The position numbers were made by a program, and so were the translations under genes. Of a DNA stretch of 64,000 nt, positions 55,380 to 64,000 are shown in pieces. The notes beneath the pieces were generated by a model, which saw only the letters and a program-made list of their open reading frames with translations, searched no databases and had not been told where the DNA came from. The stretch lies in the NCBI GenBank assembly GCA_037013495.1, contig CM072808.1, forward strand, positions 14,051,319 to 14,115,318, in the 5' to 3' direction. This DNA comes from Hippophae tibetana (lineage: Eukaryota > Streptophyta > Magnoliopsida > Rosales > Elaeagnaceae). Each line of letters starts with the position of its first letter. Position 1 is the stretch's first letter.

Positions 55380-57149
55380 TTACATATGAGAAATCATCTC
55401 GTATTGTGGCATATGGGAGGGTAGGTGATTCCTCTAGTGGTTTTTGTCTTGGACAACCTTTGAATAGGAGTTAGAAGGTTTCCGTTGTGGATGATATTGA
55501 AAAGAATTGTCCCTTACCTATACCAACAAGAGAACATAATACAGTTATAGAAACAGTCAATTCATTTGTTGCTTGGCCTCAACATCACGTCATATTAGGA
55601 AAGGATATAGTAAGGATATTATCCTTACCTTTTATATATTGTTTTCATTATTGATTAATTTTAAAATATAATTATAATTTTATTAGATTTCTTCATATTG
55701 TGAATAGATAGGATTTGAGCAAGGAGAAATCAAAGTTACCTATTACCATTGGCAACAAATAAGAAAGCTCAAAGGAAAACCCGATGGACAAAATATCTTC
55801 TAAGAAGTCTGCTTTGGTACTAAAAAAACCAATTTTATATACATATGGCCAAACTAGTGGTTTTCCTAAGCATGTTAGATTTCTTTTAGTTGCATATTCA
55901 TCTGCATCTTCGGTTAATGATCTTGTTGTTAAAGTTCCAATGGAAGTTCAAATCTTAGGAAATGAATTGCCTATTTTTCTATCAATTGAGTGTGTAGAAC
56001 AATTTTACACAAAGATGGAGATTGGCTATTCAGTTGTCAAATTGTAGATATAGTTAGTTTATTTGATTTTAATTCATTTTTAATTTTAAGATAAGTTAAC
56101 AGTTACTCACTTGATATTTTATTTTGATTGTTATTTTGTCATTAATTTTTGAACTTATTTTTGAGGCGATGCTATGCTGAGTTGAAAAGGAAACAATTGA
56201 ATGATGTGATAAAATTTATTGATCCAAGTTGATTGTATGTCATTAAGAAGAAGAGAACACGTACTCAAATTTCAAGACAAGTTTTTGAAAGGATGAAAAA
56301 TACTCAAGAGGGAGATAAGTGGATTATTCCATATAATGGAGGGTAAGTGGATTAGTTGTATAACATTTATTAAAAATTATGTTATGTAATCAAATGTATT
56401 TACCAATATATATCTTACTATAAATTGATGTAGGTATAATTGGATCTTAATTGTGAACGAGTCATTCATAAATACCATTTATTATTTGGATTTAATGTAG
56501 GGTGAAGTATTATCTGATATTAAAAACATTATGAATAAGTTATATTTAAAAAAAAATTAATGTTCTTGTAAATAGTAAGTTCAATGTATCTTCACAAGTA
56601 ACTCTTATTTATTTTTCCTTCATTATATAGAGTTCATATTATGTTGAATGGTCATCAAAATCAAAGGTCTCAAGGTTTACCAATATGGTATAGAATGAGA
56701 GTAAGTCCTAAATACATGGTTTATTGAACTCTTTAAATTCAATCTTGTAGATTTTTCATATCTATTTATATTCACTAGAAGTACTGACAATATTTATTGA
56801 TAATATTAAGCTTACAACTCAATTTTTATTCTAATGTACAGTGTCCTAAGCAAGATGATTTGGTAACTTGTGGGTATTATGTTCTTATGTTTATGAGGAT
56901 AATTATGTCCAATCCATTTATTTCTATTATTGACTTGGTAATAATTTAAATAATTTTGTGTATTTTTATTTCTTGTTTTATTCATGATTTCAATTTTTTA
57001 TTAATCAAAATAGATGGTTAATTAGCTAACAATATGTTAAAATGTGTGTACATTACAGATTAATCATGAAGGAACTTACATTGATACTGAAGTTGATGAG
57101 ATGCGGAATGAGTGGGTAGAATTCATAAATCAATTCTTACAGCTATAAC
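55380..57149 (+). pseudogene. CACTA F Ulp1-like cysteine protease domain
   Basis: Plant CACTA elements often carry a C48 (Ulp1/SUMO protease) domain. Here 55784-56047 reads a pre-catalytic segment (VEVQ-like, LPIFLSIECVEQFYTKMEIG). Exon-like pieces then give NGGYNWILIVN (about 56330-56450), a YYLDLM Asp at about 56493, and the CPKQDDLVTCGYYVLMFM block with Gln at about 56851 and Cys at 56869-56871. The catalytic His expected before Trp is Asn (56438-56440) if the GT-AG intron at about 56344-56433 is removed. The gene ends MRNEWVEFINQFLQL near 57149. In-frame stops are also present. Confidence 0.68.
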
Positions 57150-57269
57150 TCACCATATAGTCAAATAAAACACTAAGGTGAATGATGTGGGATGTTCATT
57201 ACTAGTTTTTTAATCAAAAATCTGGATTTTCTGTTTCATTTTTAGAACAAGAAGTAGAGAGAACTCTTG

Positions 57270-58850
57270 TATGTTATGTATGTTGTGTATGCATGATTAT
57301 ATTCATGTAATAAGGATGTTGGTATGCTCATATATAGTATATGCTTATATTCACAAGTACTATTACATGGTGTCATTTATGGTAGACGATTCTATGACAC
57401 TATAATCGTGGGGTAATAAACCTATATATTAAGAATAAATATGTAGAAAATACTCTTGTGTGTTCTGGATGTTGTATAAGCATGATTATATTCATTTAAT
57501 CTAGATGTTGGTATGCTCATATATAGTAGATGCTTATATTCACAGGTACTATCCCACGTTGTCAAGAACCCTTCCTATGTCTCTCTATTGTGCATAATTG
57601 ATTGGGTAGTACTAAATAATAATGATGCTGTTGTAATTGATATGGGTAGTACTAAATAATAATGTTGTTGTTGTTATTTATATGGGTATTATTAAATAAT
57701 AATACTGCTACTGTAATTGATATGGGTAGTATTAAATAATAATGTTATTGTTGTTATTGATATGGGTAGTACTAAATAATAATACTGCTGCTGTTATTGA
57801 TATGGGTAGTACTAATTTCATTGAATTGTCTATTAATTTTTCATTTTAGATCGAGTATCATAAATTTACTTAGAGGCTAGATAAGCATTCCAACTTTCAC
57901 TCTTGAACAGGTTGAAGAAGGACTTATTATGGACCATTTGTTGTATATGTAGGAACAAATGTAGATTAAAGAACTTATTATGGAAATTTGAGGTATTTCT
58001 TATATTCATGTAATCTGGATGTTGGTATGTTCACATATAGTAGATACTTATATTCACAGATACTGTCCCACGCTGTCAAGAACCCTTCCTCTGTCTCTAT
58101 GTTATGTGTAATTGATATGGGTAGTACTAAATAATAATGTTGCTGCTATAATTGATATGGGTAGTACTAAATAATAATGCTATTGTTGTTATTGATATGG
58201 ATATTACTAAATAATAATGATGGTACTATAATTGATATGGGTAGTACTAAATAATAATATTGTTGTTGTTATTGATATGAGTATTACTAAATAATAATGT
58301 TGTTGTTGTTATTGATATGGGTAGTACTAAATAATAATGTTGTTACTATTATTGATATGGGTAGTACTGATTTCGTTGAATTCTCTCTCAATTTTTCGTT
58401 TTAGATCAAGTATCATAAATTTACTTAGAGGCTAGATAAGCATTCAAACTTTCACTCTTAAACAGGTTGAAAAACGACTTATTATGGACCATTTGTTGTA
58501 TATGCAGGAATAGATGTAGATTAAAGAAATTATTGTGGAAATCTGAGGTATTGCTTATATTCATGTAATATAAATGTTGGTATGTTCATATATAGTAGAT
58601 GCTTATATTCAAAGGTATTGTCTCATGTTGTCAAGGACCCTTCCGCTGTCTCTATATTATGTGTAATTGATATGGGTAATACTAAATCATAATGTTGCTA
58701 CTATAATTGATATGGGTAGTACTAAATAATAATGGTATTGTTGTTATTGATATGGATATTACTAAATAATAATGATGCTACTGTAATTGATATGGGTAGT
58801 ACTAAATAATAATGTTGATATTGTTATTGATATAAGTATTACTATGAAAT
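57270..58850 (+). repeat. 40-bp minisatellite in higher-order blocks
   Basis: Basic unit is 40 bp, ATTGATATGGGTAGTACTAA plus ATAATAATG and a variable TGTTGTTGTT-like tail. It forms three blocks at about 57596-57830, 58107-58370 and 58660-58850. Blocks are separated by a longer shared spacer (CCCTTCC...GTCTCTAT at about 57567, 58083 and 58638; GTTGGTATG(C/T)TCA at 57320, 57507, 58020 and 58575). The higher-order period is therefore about 510-555 bp. It occupies the 3' subterminal part of CACTA F. Confidence 0.85.
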
Positions 58851-59640
58851 AAACTCCTCAATTATAGAAAAAGAAAAATTTGAATTGTTTGAACGTGCTA
58901 ATTTTTTTAATTTAAGTCTTACAGATGTTAAATAGGAAAACAAGAATCTTATGTAGGAACTTGAACAATCAAAAGAAGCAGTAAGGAGGTTAACAAGGTA
59001 AAGGTCTAGATTATGAAAAACCAACCGGAAACAATAGAGGGCTAAGATATATAGATGAACACACTACACCATCTTCTTCAAAATCAACTGAATTTTTTAA
59101 ACCTTCAAACATGTCCTCCTAACATGATATATATAACATTGTTTATAAGGATGAGACCTTCACTCCTTTAATATCAAAAACCACATCTGTAAGGCCTTCT
59201 AACCCTACTCCTTATGTTACCCATTATACAAAAAGAACATTTGCACTTGTAATTAATTTTTTTTTTTAAGTTTGTGCCTATCTATCATCATTATGGTAGG
59301 AAAGGTCATATTAGGCGTAAGTGTAGATTTTTGATAAATGCTACTAATGTAATAATACTGTCCATACTTTACATAGTATGACTCATAATTATCATCCATC
59401 TATACATATTGCATCATATTATAGGATGAATGGAAATTATGGTAATATGTTCAAAAATCCTACTATAAAACATGAAATTGTTAGCTCAATGAGACAGGTT
59501 AAATTCAATGTATTTAACTCTAAGACTAGTTATCTTTATCCTAAAATGCATGTTGCATTTTATTTAGGATGAATGGGAAATCTAAAGGTAAGTCCAAGGA
59601 TATGCCAATGGAAACTAAGTTAGTTCATTTCTAACCCAAG
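58851..59640 (+). pseudogene. SIRE/Maximus-like copia gag fragment
   Basis: Starts inside gag without an N-terminus. FELFERANFFNLSLTDVK, ENKNLM and ELEQSKEAVRRLT are the coiled-coil part. Near 59285-59325 a zinc knuckle reads YHHYGRKGHIRRKC, with the first Cys replaced by Tyr. A 64-codon frame (59378-59572) follows without known domain. Junction to CACTA F at about 58845 is abrupt. Confidence 0.68.
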
Positions 59641-62187
59641 ATATAAAGAATCTAAAATTGAAGAAAGTTTGGATTAGGAAAAATGTCTCTTTATGGTGAC
59701 TTGACCTTCTTTCTTTATTGTTTCACCTATATACTTTTGTTTGACTTAATTGATCCTAGGTGAACATCTTTAGCTTGTTTGTTTTTTTATTGATGTTTCT
59801 TTAGTTTAAAAAAAGATAAAACTAATAAAAAAAGGGAAGTAGACTATTTTAACATTGACATGAACATTGCATACCACCCTCATACCTTTCACTACATTTT
59901 TAAAGACTGGATACTGTAACTTATGCGCTTACATATCTTAAGTATCTAGTGATCTATATCAACATGATCATATTCACAAATTCACTAGACATATATGTAT
60001 GTCATGCTTAAAGTTTGTGATTGATTTGTAAGATTCTAGGGAATGAGCTAACCTTGACTGGAAAGTTGTTTCTAAGATATATCTTTCACTTTATAAAATG
60101 CTAAAATAGAGAGACACTTACTTTCAAGAAGGCTACCTACTGTGATGTGTGAAGTTACCATAGTGAGCAGAGAGGGCTACCTCACAACTAGTGTAAAAGT
60201 CAACATACTAGGTTTTTGGCTCATGCATATTTCTTAAAAAATAATAATAATAATAATGAAGAAAAAGAAAAATACAAAAGCTTTTTCATGCACAAAATTA
60301 AAGTGGTACAAATGGTTATAAAAGAAGAAAATAAATAACCAATCCCCCACAAAAATACAAGAGGGGAATATAAAAAAAATTATTTAAGTTCTCTCTTAGT
60401 AAGTAAAATTTTATTATGTGAAAGTATGAATTCAATTGCAATTTTTTCATGATATATGATATTCTTTTCTTTGAATCATTCATAACTAATTATAAATTAA
60501 CAAATTGACATTCTATTGCAGTTCCAACACATAATATTTTACTTTTGGTGATTGTCAATACGTCACTATATGTGTTAGTATGTTTGAGTAACTTATCTAC
60601 ATATATTTATGTTTCACACTTTCAACAAAATTAATTTCATCCTTTATGTGTACTGTTGTAGTTATGTTGATCTAAGTTTATTATCTTCAATTCAAAAAAA
60701 ATTATATATATATATATATATATATCAATCTTTATAATTTTTTGTTTTATTCTAATTTATTTAGAATAGTCGTGGAACTTAGGAGGAGTTTATCCATTTT
60801 TAACAAAAAATTGTTTCTTACTCTCTATTTTGATTATTTTGTGCTATTTAGAATCTATACTCTTCTTTTTTGTCATTAAATACACTGCTTGCATGCTCCA
60901 GCTATTGTCATTACTTCATGATTATATTATTTATTCATATGACAAAAGGGAAAGAAAAATTGAAACATTAATTGAAAAACCTACAAAAAAAAGGGAGAGC
61001 TAATTTAGAGAGAGAATTACTTTGAAAATATTTTTTGAAGATATTACATATAAAGGGAGCATACTTCAATTTTTATCTAATTATTACTCACTCTTATGAA
61101 TAGACTTCACTTTTTATATTGTTATATACACTAAAATAATGAACAATGAGTTTTTTGAGACAAGTTGTTCGAATATTTATGTTCTTGACTTTCAATGTAA
61201 ACATGGGCTTTTAAGATTCAAGCAAAGATGATTTTACTGGATCATAAGATAGTTCCACTATGTAAACTTTTTTTCCCTATGAACATTATGTAGCAATAGA
61301 GAGGTTTTGTCACATGAATATGATGAAAAGATTGTAAGGTTTGTTAGTATTGGTGATATTCATGAATAAAACTTTTATATGTAATATTATTTTTTAGTAT
61401 GCTTTCAAGAATATTTTTAAGCCAAAGAAACTATCGAACCTCAACGATCATATCTCAAGTATATCTCTATTCCCATACATGGAAGATTTCTTATTAGACA
61501 TATAGAAACACTATTCAAATATGTCACTCGATCGATCAAGTGGTGACTAGATCGATTGAGCTTAATTAAAATTAAATGAATTAATTCTTAACAGTACTGG
61601 ATCAATCGAAGCATTAACTCGATCGATCGAGTACTAGATCGATTCAGATTAATGACTAGATTGCTCCACTTATTTCTAAATTAATTAATATTTTCACCAG
61701 ATCAATTGAGATTTAATTAGATTGATCAAACTATTCATAGTCAATCAATCGAGCTTGACTAGATCAATCGAGCTAAGTCTAGATCGATTGAATGACCAGG
61801 TTTTCAAATTTAACATAATTTTTACTCAAGCCAATTAATATTTTTACAATATTGTTCTTATTTTTTAAACTCTTTTAAATACTTTTAACAAAAGTTTTTT
61901 AATTAACCTTTGACATAGGGTTTCAACTCGTGTTGTTTAATGCTCATAATTTTGTAAAACCACACAAGAGCTATATTTAGCATTGTTCTCTTCATCTTAT
62001 TCTCTCTCTTATTTTGCTAAAACTATTAAAGTAGGCATTTTCATTGAATTAATTTATCAAATATTTATGGTTATATTTGAAGAGTTAACAAGCCTACAAT
62101 ATTTGTGATATCATACTTTTAACTAATTCTTCTAGGGCTACTAGTTGATTTTGTTTTATCTAATGATCTATTAAATCATATAGTTAG
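59641..62187 (+). other. Probable retrotransposon 3' region and LTR, unresolved
   Basis: No frames. Contains AATAATAATAAT at 60240, a TA run at 60703-60725, and at 61528-61795 many GATCGATC/CTCGATCGA motifs like those in gypsy A's LTR at 8893-9165. A pyrimidine-rich stretch (TTCTCTTCATCTTATTCTCT) at about 61985 resembles an LTR leader. Boundaries and family are not determined. Confidence 0.4.
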
Positions 62188-62850
62188 TGTTGGGATATAC
62201 TTGTGGGCCCCGTACTCTACCATAGGAGGGTCCGTAGACTCTATTTATAATTTGAGGTACGTTAACGAGTTCCTTTCGTCTTCCCTAAGCCTCATACATA
62301 GGACCTAGTCCTTAAGTACCACAGATCCATAGAGGTTGGTATCAACTTTTATGAATTTGTGGTACTTAAGGGCTAGGTCTCAAGTTCGAAGTTGGGAAAG
62401 GGCTAAACAAATGCGCCGTAGCTCAGTTGGAGGTGGAGTCTACGAACCCCCCACTGTATAAAAGCTATGGACCCACGTAGATAACCCTTATAAAAAGGCA
62501 CCCTTTTAATGTTAAGCGCATCTCAATTGGTACCAACCTCTATGAATCTATGGTACTTAAGGACTAGGTCCCAGGTTCGAGGCTTGGGAAAAATGAAAAG
62601 AATTCATTAACATACCTCAAATTGGAGATGGAGTCTACAGATCCTCCCAGGGTAGAGTACGGGGCCCATGAGTATATCCTAACACGCGTCTCAATTGGTA
62701 CCAACCTCTATGAATATGTGGTACTTAAGGACTAGGCCCCAGGTTCGAGGCTTGGGGAAGGCAAAAGGAACTCGTTAACGTACCTCAGATTGTAGATGGA
62801 GTCTACGAACACTTACACGGTAGAGTATGGGGCCCACGAGTATATCCTAA
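62188..62850. repeat. Cluster of four tRNA-like (SINE-type) repeat copies
   Basis: Copy 1 is on the minus strand (62347-62188). Copies 2, 3 and 4 are on the plus strand (62336-62485, 62514-62683, 62684-62850). A unit of about 170 bp starts GCG(C/T)(A/G)TCTCAATTGGTACC, has GGTTCGAGGC about 55 bases on, and ends GTATATCCTAACA. These two words fit RNA polymerase III boxes A and B at tRNA-like spacing. Copies 1 and 2 form an inverted repeat centred near 62342; copies 3 and 4 are directly adjacent. No poly-A or pol III terminator was identified, so SINE status is inferred. Confidence 0.55.
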
Positions 62851-63530
62851 AAGTTAGGATTATTCATTATTGAATCTACTCTAGGACACACATTTTCACT
62901 TATGTTATTGTGCTAACTTTTCAAGTGCCATTTTTACAGGTTTGATTAACTTATGTGATTCGAGTTTATCAAAACTTAGTCCAAATGCGAACACTTTTCA
63001 TATAAAGACTATGCTAAAAGAAACAACTTAGTATATTACTTGGGGGCATTATCTTGTTGGATAGTTTGAGTCCTAGCCTTCTAATTGGACCTTATTTTCA
63101 TAGAGGATAGTTAGGTGATCTAGTGCACTGATGGTTTTTCTCTTAGGCCAATGGTATGGCCTACGTTGTTTCCACCTAAAAATCTCATGTGTTAATCTTT
63201 ATATTTTTGCATTACTTTAATTACATGTGATTGCATGTTTGGTCATTTTATGAAATTTTAATTTTTCATACTCCCATTGATATACATTCACCTTCAAGCT
63301 AATATATCCATAACTTAAAATGTAACTTTTCAAAACTGATTCTTCTAGGGTTGCTAATTGATTTCAGTTTATTTGATATATTGATTAAATCATCTAATTA
63401 CGGTTATTAGTTATTGAATCTACTCTAGAACACGCATTTTTACTTGTGTTGTTCTGTTAATTTTTCAATTGTCAACTGTACTGGTACGATTAACTCATGT
63501 GACTTGAGTTCATCAAAATGTTGGTCCGAA
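62851..63530. other. Flank of the tRNA-like cluster, partly duplicated
   Basis: 62868-62990 and 63395-63535 are related: TTATT(C/G)A...TTGAATCTACTCTAG, CACTTATGTT/TACTTGTGTT, and TCAAAA...GTCC..A..TG.GAACAC. A GGGCTACTAGTTGATTT-like segment at 62133 and GGGTTGCTAATTGATTT at 63347 also match. So a direct duplication spans the tRNA-like cluster, with copies at about 62060-62185 plus 62868-63010 and at about 63300-63550. Confidence 0.6.
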
Positions 63531-64000
63531 TTTGAACACCTTGCTTATAGAGACAATGAAAGAAAATGGGAGGCTTGTAAGTAGATTACTTAGGGGTATT
63601 ACCTTGGTGAGTATGAGGCCTACTTGCCGCGCAAGCTGGCGTGCAGGGTGGGACCCACCTATCGACTGTGCAGAATATTCTCTCGAGGCACTTCTCATCA
63701 CTCACCGTTGGATCAACTTTGAACGGTCCAGATTCGTAGGTGAGTGGAATCAAGTTGTCGTGCACCGAGGGGCGTGCTCATATCCCGTGCGACGTGGTTC
63801 ATCGAATCAACGTGTGCCCTCGCGTTTCACCGAATAAGAAGCAGCCACGTGTTTCATCAATCTTCCCACCAATCATATGATGACACATGGCATGTATTTG
63901 GTAAAATAAAAACATAGAAATGATTCCCACTTACCAGCTTCTTCTGCGTCGCCCAAGTGTCAATGTCAACTGTCGCGCACTTCCAACACGCGTATATCCC
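63531..64000. other. GC-rich tract with ACGTG motifs at the window end
   Basis: Markedly richer in G+C than its surroundings. Contains GGGTGGGACCCACC, GCCACGTG, GACGTGG and CCACCAATCATATGATGACA. On the reverse strand these echo the GC-rich block of the LARD-like LTRs (GTGGGTCCCACC, CAGCACATGATTGG). It is probably the U3 of a related LTR that continues outside the window. The open frames here are short and have no recognisable domain. Confidence 0.45.

Larger units (their letters stand above)
48735..58850 (+). mobile_element. CACTA (En/Spm) element F, large, decayed
   Basis: Begins CACTACTAAAATATATGC, followed by TTTTGGCC, GCCTCGG and similar subterminal words. TNP2/DUF4218/DUF4216 and Transposase_24-like remnants and a Ulp1-like domain follow on the plus strand, then a 40-bp tandem repeat region. 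No right terminus (TAGTAGTG) is visible; the element gives way to copia gag at about 58850. Confidence 0.85.

Noticed and set aside
57596-58850. CRISPR-like array of regular repeats.
   Set aside because: Units are contiguous 40-bp tandem copies without unique spacers, in a plant CACTA element.
48735-58850. A captured host SUMO-protease gene in CACTA F.
   Set aside because: Ulp1-like domains are a regular part of many plant CACTA elements, so recent host capture is not needed to explain it.
62401-62480. Possible true tRNA gene at GCCGTAGCTCAGTTGG.
   Set aside because: A box A match exists but no cloverleaf with matching acceptor stem and anticodon arm can be traced; treated as part of the tRNA-like repeat.

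Overview
This window looks like repeat-dense chromatin from a flowering plant, most likely a eudicot. It is very AT-rich, intact long ORFs are almost absent, and nearly everything recognisable is transposable-element sequence: Ty1/copia, Ty3/gypsy of the Athila/Tat type, hAT, En/Spm-CACTA, and a tRNA-like SINE-type repeat. The only sequence of cellular gene origin that I recognise is a decayed copy of a cytochrome b561/DM13/DOMON protein gene (21.2-23.7 kb). I see no rRNA, tRNA gene, CRISPR or organellar gene.

Layout. 1-7.3 kb is the 5' end of a minus-strand hAT element (BED zinc finger at the left edge, subterminal repeats and terminus near 7299). A young plus-strand copia element (1000-5739, target duplication GAACA, LTRs identical outside an internal minisatellite, one in-frame stop in gag-pol) is inserted in it. 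The hAT element itself lies beside an internally deleted gypsy element (gypsy A, 7.3-9.4 kb). 10.28-20.86 kb is an old minus-strand copia element (TCATT duplication). It is split by a coding-free gypsy derivative with 1.93-kb LTRs (12921-18400, CTTAC duplication, tRNA-Asp primer site). Next come the cytochrome b561 pseudogene and an LTR pair with only 120 bp between its LTRs (23.69-25.96 kb). A decayed minus-strand Athila/Tat element follows (gypsy B, 27.2-30.9 kb), with probable LTR debris to about 33.6 kb.

33.7-38.6 kb is a minus-strand CACTA element that carries a probable hAT MITE, which in turn carries a solo LTR (35697-37582). 38.8-39.2 kb is a separate CACTA terminus with subterminal repeats. 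39.4-41.1 kb is a minus-strand SIRE-like copia gag. 41.2-48.7 kb is a plus-strand gypsy element (gypsy C), interrupted by a minus-strand gypsy derivative (44509-48056, GGAAA duplication). 48.7-58.85 kb is a large plus-strand CACTA element with TNP2, DUF4218/DUF4216, Transposase_24-like and Ulp1-protease-like remnants, ending in a 40-bp tandem repeat with higher-order organisation. It abuts a SIRE-like gag fragment (58.85-59.6 kb). The right end holds LTR-like DNA, four copies of a roughly 170-bp tRNA-like repeat (62.19-62.85 kb), and a GC-rich tract with ACGTG motifs.

There is no cooperating gene set here. The biology is one of nested insertion and decay, and five target-site duplications (three exact on high-confidence elements, one exact on a deletion derivative, one imperfect) let much of the order be read directly. 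I found no clearly new functional system. The most interesting unexplained signal is a small stem-loop with an AGGA loop and covarying arms. It sits just upstream of a purine-rich tract in four gypsy-type elements (8104, 16024, 27234 and 47751).
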